Assembly: GCA_902558435.1 (NCBI GenBank)
Contig: CACEDU010000001.1
Location: 230,919 to 294,918 of the forward strand
Reading direction: 5' to 3'
DNA from: an uncultured Pelagibacteraceae bacterium
GTDB taxonomy: Bacteria; Pseudomonadota; Alphaproteobacteria; Pelagibacterales; Pelagibacteraceae
DNA: 64,000 nt
A program made the translations under genes and the position numbers. Of this stretch, positions 46,016 through 56,589 are shown in pieces. A model generated the notes under the pieces. It was given only the letters and a program-made list of their open reading frames with translations, was not told where the DNA came from and made no database searches. The first letter of the stretch is position 1. Each line of letters opens with the position of its first letter.

Positions 46016-46501
46016 TTAATCTCTAAAGTTTATAAATTCAATTGGAAGTCCTATATCAATTTCTTGTATAGCAGATATTGCTTCTTGAAGGTCATCTCTT
46101 TTTTTTCCTTGAGCTCTTAATTCTTCTCCTTGAATTTTAATTTGGATTTTAAGTTTTAGTTTTTTTACATCAGCAATAATCTTCTTAGCATTTTCTTGAC
46201 TAATGCCCTCTGCTAATTCACTGACTTGTCTGATGGTTCCACCAGCTGCACCTTCTGAATTTTTAACGATTATTACTCTTGGATCTACTTTTCTTCTTAT
46301 AAGATGAACTTGTAGCAATTCATTTACTTGTTTTAATTTCAATTCATCTGGCGCTATTGTAGTTATTATTTTATCTTTTCTCTCAATTGAAATATTAAGT
46401 CCCTTAAAATCATATCGGTTAGTAATTTCTCTTAAACAATTTGCTAGAGCATTATCAAATTCTTGATAATTAATTTTACTTATTACATCAAATGAAGGCA
46501 T
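46016..46501 (-). CDS. yajQ: YajQ-family nucleotide-binding protein
   Basis: 161 aa, two ferredoxin-like domains. MPSFDVISKINYQEFDNAL at the N-terminus, NRYDFKGLN and the closing DIGLPIEFINFRD are characteristic. Some family members bind cyclic di-GMP; others bind tRNA or GTP in vitro. Cytoplasmic. Divergent from the hydroxyacid dehydrogenase across a 97-bp gap. Confidence 0.93.
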   Translation of the reverse strand: MPSFDVISKINYQEFDNALANCLREITNRYDFKGLNISIERKDKIITTIAPDELKLKQVNELLQVHLIRRKVDPRVIIVKNSEGAAGGTIRQVSELAEGISQENAKKIIADVKKLKLKIQIKIQGEELRAQGKKRDDLQEAISAIQEIDIGLPIEFINFRD

Positions 46502-46598
46502 AATTTTAATATTCTATACAATATTACATTTTTTTATGAGAACAACCTTCTTTAATCATTGTTATAATTTTTTAAATTTTAGTATATTTTAATTTTAA

Positions 46599-47624
46599 AT
46601 GTCCAAAGGTAAAATTAAAATTCATATAAGAAATAATCACTGGAAAAAAGGTTCTTTGCCTTGTGATTTAGAAGGTGAAAAAAATAGTAGTATTCCAAAA
46701 GAATTATTTGAGAATTTTCTCAATAAACACCCAAAGATAAAACATAAGATTTCATACATAGTTGATTGGGATGATGATAATTGGAAATCATCAATGAAAG
46801 ATGCAGATATCTTACTTGCTTGGGATTTTCCAACAAATGATTTGAGTGAAATAGCACCAAATTTAAAATGGATTCATATTGTTTCAGCAGGAGTTAATCA
46901 CCTTTACCCATTTGACTGGATTAAAAAAGATTTAGTTATAACAAATAGTAGTGGGATACATGCCAAAAAGGCTGGCGAATTTGGTTTGATGAGTATTTTA
47001 ATGCTTCAAAATCATATGACAAAAATAATTACTAATCAAAGAAATAGAGAGTTTGTAACTTTATTAAGCAACCCAATTGAGAATAAAAAAGTTTTGGTAG
47101 TTGGAACTGGATCATTAGGAGGGTCAATGATTAAACATATCAGTGCATTGGGGGCAAATGTAATTGGTATCAATAGAAGTGGAAGAAAAGTAGAGGGATG
47201 TTCAAAAGTTATCACTTTTGATAGAATTGATGAAGTTTTACCTGAAGCTGATTTTCTTTATTTAGCTGTTCCAGAAACAAATGATACTAAAGGATTAATA
47301 AATAAGAAAAGATTAGATGTGCTTAAAGCTACGTGTGGAATTGTTAATATTGGTCGTCAATCTGTAATGGATTATGAGCATTTAAGAAAAAAATTAAAAA
47401 AAAATGAAATTTCTGGAGCAATTTTAGATGTTTTTTCAGAGGAGCCTATAAATAGAAATTCTAAATTTTGGGATACTCCAAATTTAGTCATTACACCTCA
47501 TATATCGTCAGACAGTAAAGGAAAATATATCGAAATGGTTTTAGAAAAGTTTTTTGATAATTTAAAACTATTTATTGATCAAAAAAAATTACTTAATCGA
47601 GTAGATCCTAATCTAGGTTATTAA
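46599..47624 (+). CDS. D-isomer-specific 2-hydroxyacid dehydrogenase
   Basis: 341 aa. The catalytic-domain half has LKWIHIVSAGVNHL and VITNSSGIHAKKAGEF; the NAD domain has VVGTGSLGGSMIKHI (GxGxxGG), the Arg in NIGRQSVMDYEHL, the Glu in DVFSEEP and the catalytic His in TPHISSD. It reduces a 2-oxoacid such as glyoxylate or hydroxypyruvate; the substrate is not determinable from sequence. Monocistronic, on its own promoter. Confidence 0.9.
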   Translation: MSKGKIKIHIRNNHWKKGSLPCDLEGEKNSSIPKELFENFLNKHPKIKHKISYIVDWDDDNWKSSMKDADILLAWDFPTNDLSEIAPNLKWIHIVSAGVNHLYPFDWIKKDLVITNSSGIHAKKAGEFGLMSILMLQNHMTKIITNQRNREFVTLLSNPIENKKVLVVGTGSLGGSMIKHISALGANVIGINRSGRKVEGCSKVITFDRIDEVLPEADFLYLAVPETNDTKGLINKKRLDVLKATCGIVNIGRQSVMDYEHLRKKLKKNEISGAILDVFSEEPINRNSKFWDTPNLVITPHISSDSKGKYIEMVLEKFFDNLKLFIDQKKLLNRVDPNLGY

Positions 47625-47656
47625 TTTGTTTCTTTAAACTCTCGCTTTAATAAAGA

Positions 47657-48979
47657 TTATCCAAGACTATTTGGGACTTCCTTATCTTTAGTTCCTTCTT
47701 TTGATGTTGATTTTATTGGTTCTTCAATAGGCTCAGCAGCTGGATTTAATTCTAAGCCAATTGGCGTAATTGTAGTTGGCAGAGGGGTAAACTGCGAGTC
47801 TGGATTTTCAACAACTTCTCTGACCTTCATCCTATAAATACCATAAATACCAATAAATACATGGAATATGATTAAAAAAATGAAATAACCATTCTCTCCT
47901 ACAAAATCCATAAACAAGGAGCACAAAAATGGACCACTCATAGCTCCCATACCAAAAGCAAATTGTAAACCAGCACCTGCTGAAACAAACTTCTCTTTAG
48001 CTACAAAATCATTTGTGTGCGCAAATATTAACGCAAACATTGGAAGACTAAAGAATGCATATAAACCTGTAAACACATAAAACCAAAACTTTGAACTTGC
48101 TAATCCATCGGGTAAATGCATTGTCCCTACAGAAAAAATTGCACATAGTGCAAAAAAAGCTGCAGCAAACGTAGAATAAACAGTTACTGTCCTTCTGTCA
48201 TAAATATCAGATAGTTTTCCAATTGGCCATTGTGAGATAGCACCAGAAATTGCAACTAGAAAAGTTACAAAAGATATTTCAAATATGCTAAAATTCATTG
48301 CTGCAGCATACACTGCAATTAATGCAAACATTGCTGAATGACAAATGCCACACAAAACAGCGCTTACCATACCAAACGGGGAGGCTTCATAAAGTTCTTT
48401 AATTTTCATACCAATAATTTTTTTAAATTTTGGAGCTTTCTTTTTTGTAAGTAGAATTGGAACAAGCGATAAAGACATAAATAATGAAACTAAGATAAAA
48501 GGTTGAAAGTTTTCAGGTCTACTAAAATTTAAAAAAAACATTCCTATTGCCATAGAACTAAAGAGCACAATCATATAAATTGATAAAACACTTCCTCTAT
48601 TTTTATTACTTGCCCTATCGTTTAACCAACTTTCTGCAATTGTATAAAGACAAACCATAGAAAATCCTGAAAAAACTCTAAGTACAAACCAAGTTAAAGG
48701 ATTTATTACAATTGAGTGAACTAATACGACTATTGATGCAATTGAAGCAAAAGCCGCAAATACCCTTATGTGACCTACTCTTGAAACAAGGATAGGTACT
48801 GTTCGTGCACCAATAAAGTACCCAACAAAGTATCCCGTTAACATAAACCCTGTAGCCGTTATACTAAAACTCTCATGTACGGCTCTTACTCCTAGCAAGG
48901 AAACTTGGAAACCGTGAGCTAACATAATTAGCCCCATACCTGTAAAAAGGGCCCATGAGTTTTTTAATATCTTCTCCAT
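47657..48979 (-). CDS. Major facilitator superfamily transporter (YcaD-like)
   Basis: 440 aa, 12 transmembrane helices. The MFS signature after helix 2 is GARTVPILVSRVGHIR, and the central loop is PIGKLSDIYDRRTV. The C-terminal tail of about 40 residues is Pro/Glu/Ser-rich and soluble. The YcaD-like subfamily carries unidentified small molecules. Confidence 0.9.
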   Translation of the reverse strand: MEKILKNSWALFTGMGLIMLAHGFQVSLLGVRAVHESFSITATGFMLTGYFVGYFIGARTVPILVSRVGHIRVFAAFASIASIVVLVHSIVINPLTWFVLRVFSGFSMVCLYTIAESWLNDRASNKNRGSVLSIYMIVLFSSMAIGMFFLNFSRPENFQPFILVSLFMSLSLVPILLTKKKAPKFKKIIGMKIKELYEASPFGMVSAVLCGICHSAMFALIAVYAAAMNFSIFEISFVTFLVAISGAISQWPIGKLSDIYDRRTVTVYSTFAAAFFALCAIFSVGTMHLPDGLASSKFWFYVFTGLYAFFSLPMFALIFAHTNDFVAKEKFVSAGAGLQFAFGMGAMSGPFLCSLFMDFVGENGYFIFLIIFHVFIGIYGIYRMKVREVVENPDSQFTPLPTTITPIGLELNPAAEPIEEPIKSTSKEGTKDKEVPNSLG

Positions 48980-49020
48980 AATTTCGCTATCTATGGATGA
49001 TTTAATATTAAATCAAGAAA

Positions 49021-49914
49021 TTAATTATTAATTTTTTGAGGTTCTCTAAGTTTTAAAAAAGAGTGGATGCCTATAGTAGTTATAATTATAATTCCCCCAA
49101 TTATGGTCTGTAGAGTTGGTTGCTCTTTAATAACCAACCAAACCCAAATTGGTCCAATTATAGTTTCAAGTAAGAAAAACAAATTCACTTCCTCAGCAGG
49201 AATAAACCTAGGTGCAATTGTCACCAAAACAAATGGAAGAGCTACACAAACTATGCACATCAAAGGTATATAAATCTGATCAGATCCGATTAAATTGAAA
49301 TTTTCTACAAAAAAGAGGGCAAAAACAGCAACTCCTAATTTTCCCATGACAGCAGATGGCAAAAGATCTCTGTCTTTAGCATATCTTATCAGTACAGCGT
49401 TGACTGCTAAACCTGCAGCGGTAACAAATCCCATAATATTTCCAAAGAGATTTCCTATTTTAATTGAGTCATAGAATATGAATAAAACAGCAAAAAATGT
49501 TATAAAAATAGCTATCCAGGTTCCTTTACTAGGTATCTCTTTTAAAAAAATAGCACCTAAAATTGCAGATAGCATTGGCGATAGTGCAATCATGATCAGG
49601 GTATTAGCTACATTTGTATTTTGAATAGATATTATGAAGGTAATATTGCATATTGAAAAGCTGATAGCATAAAATATGCCAACAGTACCTACTTTGAAAA
49701 ATGCGTTTATGAAATTTTGTCTATAAAATAATAACAGTCCAATAAAAACAACAAAAAAAGGGATTATACCTCTATAAAAAAGCATTCCCCAAGTTTCAAT
49801 GTTAGAAAGTCTAATTAAAAGTGAGTCAGGTGTTATGAACATTACAGCCACAAAAGCTAGCAATGATCCTTTTTTTTGATCAGATAATTTATTCAAGCTT
49901 TTAAACCTTTCCAA
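49021..49914 (-). CDS. EamA/DMT-superfamily permease after gshB
   Basis: 297 aa with ten helices in two EamA halves (AFVAVMFITPDSLLIRLSN at start; FLLETIIGPIWVWLVIKEQP late). The start at 49914 overlaps gshB by 22 bp; a TTG at 49896 would give a 4-bp overlap and is an alternative. As the last gene of gshA-gshB-DMT it could export or import a thiol or dipeptide; no proof. Confidence 0.85.
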   Translation of the reverse strand: MERFKSLNKLSDQKKGSLLAFVAVMFITPDSLLIRLSNIETWGMLFYRGIIPFFVVFIGLLLFYRQNFINAFFKVGTVGIFYAISFSICNITFIISIQNTNVANTLIMIALSPMLSAILGAIFLKEIPSKGTWIAIFITFFAVLFIFYDSIKIGNLFGNIMGFVTAAGLAVNAVLIRYAKDRDLLPSAVMGKLGVAVFALFFVENFNLIGSDQIYIPLMCIVCVALPFVLVTIAPRFIPAEEVNLFFLLETIIGPIWVWLVIKEQPTLQTIIGGIIIITTIGIHSFLKLREPQKINN

Positions 49915-50819
49915 AATGTCTTAGCAAGATTTATTTTAGATAGGTCGTAGTATGTTTTTAATCCAGTAGGGGAGGTAACATTAATATCTCCATTTAATTG
50001 TTGATCTATAAAGTCTATCCCAGCAAAATAAATATTATCTTTCTTTAATCTTTTACCGATAATTTTTGAAATCCTAATTTCTTTTTTGGTAAGGCTAGTA
50101 AGTTTTGGTTCAGCACCTTTACTCATATTACTTAGATATGAACCTTTCTTAGGAACTCGTGAGATTGCACCACATACTTTTCCATTAATTATAAATACTC
50201 TTTTATCGCCTTTAGATATATTTTTTAAAAATTTTTGAAACATTGAGTGTCCGTTTTTTTTTAAAAAATTTGTAATTAATTTTTTATTAAACTTATTCTT
50301 AATCAAATGTATTTGATTACCTCCATATCCATTAATTGGTTTCATAATTATACTTTTATTCTGTTTATAAAACTTCTTAACTTCTTCAATATTATTTGAA
50401 AATATTGTATTTGGCATATATTTTGTAAATTTTTTCGAATATAATTTTTCAGATACGTTTCTAATGGCTACTGGGTTATTTATTACTCTTGTTTTTTTTA
50501 AATCATCCAAAATGAGAGTGGTAATTAAATATTCTGAGTTAAATGGAGGATCTTGCCTAATTAAAATAAATTTAAGATTTTCAACGTCAATTTTTTGTTT
50601 TTTATAAATTTTATAAAATTTTTTTCTTTCATAATTTAATTTTACAAATACTCCATTTGCATATGTTTTATTTTTGATTATGGATAAGTTTGAAGGAGTA
50701 TAATAAAATATTTTATATCCTAGTTTCTGAGCTTCATTAGCTAAAAATATTGATGTATCAGAAGATATATTAATTTTATCTAATTTATCGCCTTGTATGC
50801 CTATTATTTTATTTGTCAT
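49893..50819 (-). CDS. gshB: Glutathione synthetase
   Basis: 308 aa ATP-grasp enzyme joining gamma-glutamylcysteine and glycine. Key pieces are RQDPPFNSEYL, IMKPINGYGGNQIHLI, the FQKFLKNISKGDKRVFIINGK block and a final NVTSPTGLKTYYDL. Overlaps gshA by 11 bp, the normal two-step operon. Length is typical of the alphaproteobacterial enzyme. Confidence 0.95.
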   Translation of the reverse strand: MTNKIIGIQGDKLDKINISSDTSIFLANEAQKLGYKIFYYTPSNLSIIKNKTYANGVFVKLNYERKKFYKIYKKQKIDVENLKFILIRQDPPFNSEYLITTLILDDLKKTRVINNPVAIRNVSEKLYSKKFTKYMPNTIFSNNIEEVKKFYKQNKSIIMKPINGYGGNQIHLIKNKFNKKLITNFLKKNGHSMFQKFLKNISKGDKRVFIINGKVCGAISRVPKKGSYLSNMSKGAEPKLTSLTKKEIRISKIIGKRLKKDNIYFAGIDFIDQQLNGDINVTSPTGLKTYYDLSKINLAKTFWKGLKA

Positions 50820-52098
50820 ATAAATCTTCTAAATTTTGAAATTTAGAGAATTTATTTATAACATGACTGGCCACTGTTTCTTTGTTATTGATAATATTAT
50901 TTAGATGTTCCAGGTATTTAATTTCGTTTGTACCGCTTTTTCCAATAAAATCTCTCTTTTCTAAGCCTTTTTCAGCAATTTTTAACAAGTTAGAGATCCA
51001 ATAAATCATATCTTTACCCATTAAATTTGTATCAAGTCCTTTCATTGGCGCATCTTTATACGCATTCAATAAATCTTTCTTTTCCCATTTTGAAATAAAT
51101 TCTAATGCTTCGTCTAAATTACCGTATAAAAGACCAGTAAAAAAAGCAGGGCCAGCACAGATACAGTCCCAACCACAAGTATCCATAGATCTTAATTCGA
51201 TATATTGTTTTAATCTATTCTCTGTAAATATAGTACTTAAATGCAATCCAAGATCGTCAATACTTGGCAAAGATTTATTTATTTCTTGAATATTACCATT
51301 CATGTAATCAGAAAATTTATAATTTTTACCAGATAAATATTTATCATTTTTTTTTATAAACAGTATTGGATAATCCATTACAAAATCAGCATATTTTTCA
51401 AAATCAACATTTTCTAAAAAAATTTCTGGAAGGCCACCCCTTGATGTTTCTTGCCATACTTTTGATCGGTATGATAAGTATTTACTATCTTTTTTCTCAA
51501 CTATTGATGAGTTTGCAAAAAGTGCGATACTTAATGGAACTAAACTATTTGCTAATTTAAACTTTTTTATGAAATCATTTTCAGACGTGTAGTCTAGATT
51601 TAGCTGTGTCCCAGATGTTCTATACATCATATCTAAACTGAGAGGTCCGCCTTTAGGCATATCCTTTGTCATTACTTCATATCTTTTTTTAGGATTATTT
51701 GGAATTTCAGACAACTTAGATATTGGATCAAATCCAGCGCTTACTATTTTTAAATCTAATTTTTCAACAACTTGTTTAAGTTCAAACAAATAATTATTTG
51801 CTTCAGAGCAAACTTCATGAATATTATTTAATTGAGCACCTGCAAGCTCAATTTGATTACCTGGTTCTAAAGTTATACTCTTATTATCTTTATTTAACGC
51901 TATAACATTCTCACCTTCATAGGATGGTTTCCAACCAAATTCATATAAAATTTTGAAAATATCTTTAATTGTAGAATAATTAATTCTTTTATTATTCTTC
52001 TTATAGAAAAGGAATTTTTCGTGCTCAACGCCTATTTTGGAATTTATAGGCTCTTTAATTCCAGATTTAAAATAATCTATTATATTATCTTTATTCAT
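50809..52098 (-). CDS. gshA: Glutamate-cysteine ligase (plant/alphaproteobacterial type)
   Basis: 429 aa GCS2-class enzyme, first step of glutathione synthesis. IGVEHEKFLFY at the N-terminus (Glu metal ligand), ITLEPGNQIELAGAQ, MYRTSGTQLNLDY and YIELRSMDTC show the class III family found in plants and alphaproteobacteria, and not the E. coli type. Glutathione would serve the glyoxalase and possibly the GFA proteins elsewhere in this window. Confidence 0.95.
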   Translation of the reverse strand: MNKDNIIDYFKSGIKEPINSKIGVEHEKFLFYKKNNKRINYSTIKDIFKILYEFGWKPSYEGENVIALNKDNKSITLEPGNQIELAGAQLNNIHEVCSEANNYLFELKQVVEKLDLKIVSAGFDPISKLSEIPNNPKKRYEVMTKDMPKGGPLSLDMMYRTSGTQLNLDYTSENDFIKKFKLANSLVPLSIALFANSSIVEKKDSKYLSYRSKVWQETSRGGLPEIFLENVDFEKYADFVMDYPILFIKKNDKYLSGKNYKFSDYMNGNIQEINKSLPSIDDLGLHLSTIFTENRLKQYIELRSMDTCGWDCICAGPAFFTGLLYGNLDEALEFISKWEKKDLLNAYKDAPMKGLDTNLMGKDMIYWISNLLKIAEKGLEKRDFIGKSGTNEIKYLEHLNNIINNKETVASHVINKFSKFQNLEDLYDK

Positions 52099-52107
52099 AT
52101 TAATTAT

Positions 52108-54048
52108 TTAATAACTCTTACTTAGATATTCAACAGCCTCGTTTATGTTAGTTAATTTGTTAGAACAAGTTTGGTTTTTACATACAATAACACTAGGTTT
52201 TGTATCATTATTTAATTGGTAAACAAATGTTGCAACTCCTAGATATTCTTTTTGTAAATAAAGCTGTATTTCTTTAATAGACTGGGATGTTCCACTGAAT
52301 GTGAATGATAAGCTATTATCGCAAATATCTAGGGTTTTAATAAAGCTAAACATTTGTGAATAATAAGAGTTTAAAACCTGATGAAATGATTTTTTAAGAA
52401 CCTCATTTCTTTCAGACCATATTTTATCATTTGTAATTGAATATAATTTATTTGAAATTAGTAGATAAACACTATTACCATTTGGTATATTGCTATCGTT
52501 TAAGTCTAGTGGACTTGCAAACAAATCATTATCTTTAATAATATTTTTCTGGAATAGTTGTGTTTCTTTATTAAAGAATAATTCCCAAGTATCATTCATT
52601 ATCTTTATTGATTTTTCTAAAGCCTTTTTGTCAGCATTAACTTCATATAGCGTTATCATGAGTAAAGCATAATATACATAGTCCTCAAGAAAAGTTTCTA
52701 TCTCTTTATTTTCATAACAATGAATAATTTTTTGATGCAATTTTGTATTTAATATTTCAATTGTTTCTATCGTGTTATTTTTTAAATCTTCATCATCTAA
52801 ATATACTGACGTTTTGAGAAGAACTTGGAGCATATATGCATTTAAATCAGTTTGAGATTTATCATCAAAAAATGGTTTTACTCTTTTTCTTCTAATATTA
52901 AGTAATTTATTTTTTATTTGGTCCAGGTTATTTTTACCTTCGTCAGGAATTAAAGTCTTTTCCACCAAAATGTTATTACCTTCAAAATTACCGCTTTCCG
53001 AAATTTCGAATTTATTTTCTAGTAATTTAATATCTTCTTTTAAAAGATTTTTTAATTCCTCATATGACCAAACATAATATTTTCCTTCAACACCCTCGCT
53101 GTCAGCATCATATGCTGAACCATATAATTTTTCGTTATTTTTAAAATTATTATTAAAATAATGAATGGTTTGCAAAAGTTTATCTTTAAAATAATTATTT
53201 TTTGTATTTTGATAAAATTTAGTCAAAAGATCTATAAACTGAATATTATCATAGAGCATTTTCTCAAAATGAGGAATTATCCATTTTTCATCTACGGCGT
53301 ACCTTGAGATTCCACCATCAAGATGATCATAAATTCCTTTTGAGCAAAGGTTGGTAAGCAAAGTTTCAACAGGTTTAAAATAGTTCATATTTTTAGTCTT
53401 TAAATAAAAATAAAACATTGCATCAAATAAATAAAATTGTGGAAACTTTGGAGCTCCTTTAAAGCTGCCGTTACTTTCATCTAGATAATTGATAATTTTT
53501 TCAACAAATGGCTCGAGAGGTTGGTTCAAAACTGCAGATCTTTGATTAATTTTTGAAAAAATATCTTTTACTTGAGGGGCTTGAGCTAAGATTTTTTCTC
53601 TATTCCCTTTGTAAACATTGTGAACATTATTTAAGACTTTTTTAAAATCTGGTCTTCCTTGAATTTCTTTTGGTGGGAAATATGTTCCACCTGTAAAAGG
53701 CACACCATTTTCATCTAAAAACATTGATAATGGCCATCCTCCCTGAGCACCAGTTAATATTGATAAACTTTTTTGAAAAACATAATCTAAATCTGGCCTT
53801 TCTTCTCTATCAACTTTAATATTTATAAATTTTTCATTCATAAGTTTGGCAGTTTCCTCATTTTCAAAGCTTTCATGTGCCATAACATGGCACCAATGAC
53901 AGCTAGCGTATCCAACGCTTAAAAATATTGGTTTTTTTTCCTTTTTTGCTTTTTCTAGAGTTTCTTTATTCCATGGAAACCAATCAACAGGATTGTCTTT
54001 ATGTTGTTGAAGGTAAGGGCTTTTCTCGTTTTTTAAAATATTAGACAA
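52108..54048 (-). CDS. DUF255 thioredoxin-domain protein (YyaL/SPATA20 type)
   Basis: About 646 aa. An N-terminal thioredoxin-like domain with [21 protein letters not shown] and the CHWCH motif, followed by an alpha/alpha toroid of six-hairpin-glycosidase type ([44 protein letters not shown]). Function is unknown. The track start lies within the HD gene; a TTG at 54048, one base after the HD stop, gives the family's usual N-terminus and is used here. Confidence 0.9.
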   Translation of the reverse strand: MSNILKNEKSPYLQQHKDNPVDWFPWNKETLEKAKKEKKPIFLSVGYASCHWCHVMAHESFENEETAKLMNEKFINIKVDREERPDLDYVFQKSLSILTGAQGGWPLSMFLDENGVPFTGGTYFPPKEIQGRPDFKKVLNNVHNVYKGNREKILAQAPQVKDIFSKINQRSAVLNQPLEPFVEKIINYLDESNGSFKGAPKFPQFYLFDAMFYFYLKTKNMNYFKPVETLLTNLCSKGIYDHLDGGISRYAVDEKWIIPHFEKMLYDNIQFIDLLTKFYQNTKNNYFKDKLLQTIHYFNNNFKNNEKLYGSAYDADSEGVEGKYYVWSYEELKNLLKEDIKLLENKFEISESGNFEGNNILVEKTLIPDEGKNNLDQIKNKLLNIRRKRVKPFFDDKSQTDLNAYMLQVLLKTSVYLDDEDLKNNTIETIEILNTKLHQKIIHCYENKEIETFLEDYVYYALLMITLYEVNADKKALEKSIKIMNDTWELFFNKETQLFQKNIIKDNDLFASPLDLNDSNIPNGNSVYLLISNKLYSITNDKIWSERNEVLKKSFHQVLNSYYSQMFSFIKTLDICDNSLSFTFSGTSQSIKEIQLYLQKEYLGVATFVYQLNNDTKPSVIVCKNQTCSNKLTNINEAVEYLSKSY

Positions 54049-54049
54049 T

Positions 54050-54607
54050 TTAGTGATGATAGAAAGGTTTTCTTGCAAAAATATTTCTAACCATTGGCTC
54101 AAATTCTTTTAAAGTCATTGATTTGTAACCTGGATCAAATGACGCTTGGTCATAATTTTCACAAAAATCTATTGTTGCTTGATAATGTTCAGCATCTTTA
54201 TATTTTTCTCTAGCATTTTTATCTCCACCTAAATGTTCAGCAGAATAATAAGTTTGAAATAAACCATGGTGCAAAATAATCCAGTAAGTTTTCTCTGAGA
54301 CATATGGTTTGATTACTGATGCTGCATATTGTGAATGATTCATTGGAGCCAACTCGTCTCCAAGATCATGTAATAACGTGGCTACTACCATTTCCTCACT
54401 TTCTCCATTCTTATAAGCTCGGGTAGCTGCTTGTAATGCATGTTCTAGTCTTGTTACTTGATATCCTTCTAAAGTAGTAGTCTGTGATGCCAAATATTTT
54501 AAAACTCTGTCCGCAGTTTTTCTTTCATACTGACTTTCTAACCTTTCTAAAAGCTGATAGTCATCTTTTGTACCATTTTTCATTTCAGTAAAACTTACTT
54601 TTTTCAT
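54050..54607 (-). CDS. HD-domain phosphohydrolase/oxygenase-like protein
   Basis: 185 aa. [25 protein letters not shown] and [11 protein letters not shown] give the metal-ligand pattern H...HD...H...D expected of HD proteins (HD at about residues 80). The [15 protein letters not shown] segment resembles the PhnZ-like diiron oxygenase subgroup as well as plain phosphohydrolases, so activity is open. Located between purF and the DUF255 gene, 1-2 bp from each. Confidence 0.8.
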   Translation of the reverse strand: MKKVSFTEMKNGTKDDYQLLERLESQYERKTADRVLKYLASQTTTLEGYQVTRLEHALQAATRAYKNGESEEMVVATLLHDLGDELAPMNHSQYAASVIKPYVSEKTYWIILHHGLFQTYYSAEHLGGDKNAREKYKDAEHYQATIDFCENYDQASFDPGYKSMTLKEFEPMVRNIFARKPFYHH

Positions 54608-54608
54608 A

Positions 54609-56078
54609 TTAATTATTTGATGCAGTACTAAGCAATGATAGTTGTGTTACTTTATCTTCACCAAGTTCATCAATTATTTTTACAGGATATTCTCCTGTAA
54701 AGTGGTGATCTGTCAACTGTGGGTAGTTATTATTTCTTTTATTAAAACCCATTCCTAAATATAAGCCATTTAAGCTTAAAAATTTAAGAGATTTTGCCTT
54801 AATAAATTCACAAATTTCATCTGTAGATTTATTCGCAGCCATGAGTTCTTTTTTAGTAGGTGTATCCACACCGTAAAAATCAGGAAACTTAATTTCAGGG
54901 CTTGCTATTCTAACATGAACTTCTTTTGCGCCAGCATCATAAAGCATTTTAACTATTTTTGATGATGTTGTTCCTCTAACAAGAGAGTCATCAACTAGTA
55001 TTATTTCTTTATTTTTAATCACAGAAATATTTGGATTTAATTTCAATTTAACTCCGAGGCTCCTAATTTGTTGTGAAGGTTCAATAAAAGTTCTACCTAC
55101 ATAATGATTTCTAATTAAACCTAAGTCAAATTTAAGTCTTTTTTCTTCGGCATATCCTAATGCTGCAGCATTTCCTGAATCTGGAACTGGCACAACTAAA
55201 TCTGCTTTAATATCATCTTCTTTTGCTAATTCTGCGCCAAAATTTTTTCTATATTCATAAGCTGTTTTGCCATTTAAAATACTATCTGGTCTTGAAAAAT
55301 ATATGTATTCAAAAACACAAGGTCTAATTTTTCTAGGTGGAAAAGGTTTAACACTTTTTAGTTCATCATTTTCAATGTAAACAATTTCTCCATTTTCTAC
55401 CTCTCTAACGAACTTAGCTCCAATTATATCAAAGGCACATGTTTCAGATGCGAGAACGTATGAGTTTTTTAGCTTACCAATAACCAATGGTCTTATTCCA
55501 TAAGGATCTCTTACACCAATAAGTGTATTTTGTGTCATCATTACAAGTGCATAACCACCTTGGATTTGAAATATAGCATCTATAATTTTGTCTATAGTTT
55601 TCACTCTTTTAGACTTAGCTATTAATTGAACAATAGTCTCTGTATCTGATGTTGTATAAAAAATTGCTCCCTCTTGAACTAACTTATTTCTTAAAGTAAT
55701 AGCATTTGTTAGATTACCATTATGGGCAACTCCTATACCCCCTGCATTTGTATCAGCAAAAAAAGGCTGAACATTTCTTAAAGCAGTTCCACCAGTTGTT
55801 GAGTAACGATTATGACCTATTGCATTTTTTCCAGGAAGTTTTTTAATAACTTTTTCATCATTAAAGTTATCTCCAACCAAACCAAATCTTTTTTCAGAAT
55901 GATATTTTTCACCATCGTATGAAACAATTCCACAACCCTCTTGTCCTCTATGTTGAAGAGCATGAAGACCTAAAGCAGTTAGAGTAGATGCATCATTAGA
56001 ATTACTTATCCCAAAAACGGCGCATTCTTCTTTTACCTTAGGATCATATATCTTGAACTTTTTCTTTAGTTTCATCAT
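54609..56078 (-). CDS. purF: Amidophosphoribosyltransferase
   Basis: First committed step of purine synthesis, making phosphoribosylamine from PRPP and glutamine. 489 aa. A short propeptide is expected to be removed to expose Cys19 (EECAVFG) as N-terminal nucleophile. HALQHRGQEGCG, the PRPP loop IILVDDSLVRGTTSSKI and the CAFDIIGAKFVREV region are present. The ATG at 56078 overlaps cvpA by 35 bp, the common cvpA-purF arrangement. Confidence 0.98.
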   Translation of the reverse strand: MMKLKKKFKIYDPKVKEECAVFGISNSNDASTLTALGLHALQHRGQEGCGIVSYDGEKYHSEKRFGLVGDNFNDEKVIKKLPGKNAIGHNRYSTTGGTALRNVQPFFADTNAGGIGVAHNGNLTNAITLRNKLVQEGAIFYTTSDTETIVQLIAKSKRVKTIDKIIDAIFQIQGGYALVMMTQNTLIGVRDPYGIRPLVIGKLKNSYVLASETCAFDIIGAKFVREVENGEIVYIENDELKSVKPFPPRKIRPCVFEYIYFSRPDSILNGKTAYEYRKNFGAELAKEDDIKADLVVPVPDSGNAAALGYAEEKRLKFDLGLIRNHYVGRTFIEPSQQIRSLGVKLKLNPNISVIKNKEIILVDDSLVRGTTSSKIVKMLYDAGAKEVHVRIASPEIKFPDFYGVDTPTKKELMAANKSTDEICEFIKAKSLKFLSLNGLYLGMGFNKRNNNYPQLTDHHFTGEYPVKIIDELGEDKVTQLSLLSTASNN

Positions 56079-56589
56079 AATCTTTTTTGTCTGGGAATTC
56101 TTTTATAAGATAGTTACTGCCTTTTTCAACCCATGCATATGTAAAAGCATCATCCAAGTTAATTGGCCATTTTTTATGATTATAGACTATATTTATGGTT
56201 GTATAAATACATACTACAATAATGTAAGCTCTTATAAAGCCAAAAAAGAAACCAAAGATTCTATCTAAATTACCCAAAACAGAGTATGTGATTGCTCTAT
56301 TAATTCCTTTGTTAATTAATAAAATTAAGAAAATAATTATTATATACAATCCTATGCCAACAACCAGATCAAGAACATATTCACTATCAATAATATCTTT
56401 TAAATATGGTTTTGCTTTTGGAAATAAGAAAAGAGTAAGTACGTAAGCTAAAAGCCACTTAGAGGCTGACAAAATACTTAACACAAAACCCTTTTTTGTA
56501 CATTTAATTAATGAGAGAATCGTAAAAAATAAGTAAACAATATCAAATGTGTATAACTCACTGAATATGTCTTTTAATGTCTCTATCAC
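56044..56589 (-). CDS. cvpA: CvpA family membrane protein
   Basis: 181 aa with four transmembrane helices and the CvpA-type N-terminus FDIVYLFFTILSLIKCTKKGFVLS. CvpA is needed for colicin V production in E. coli and affects cell envelope robustness; its role here is undefined. Transcriptionally linked to purF by a 35-bp overlap. Confidence 0.9.
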   Translation of the reverse strand: MIETLKDIFSELYTFDIVYLFFTILSLIKCTKKGFVLSILSASKWLLAYVLTLFLFPKAKPYLKDIIDSEYVLDLVVGIGLYIIIIFLILLINKGINRAITYSVLGNLDRIFGFFFGFIRAYIIVVCIYTTINIVYNHKKWPINLDDAFTYAWVEKGSNYLIKEFPDKKDYDETKEKVQDI

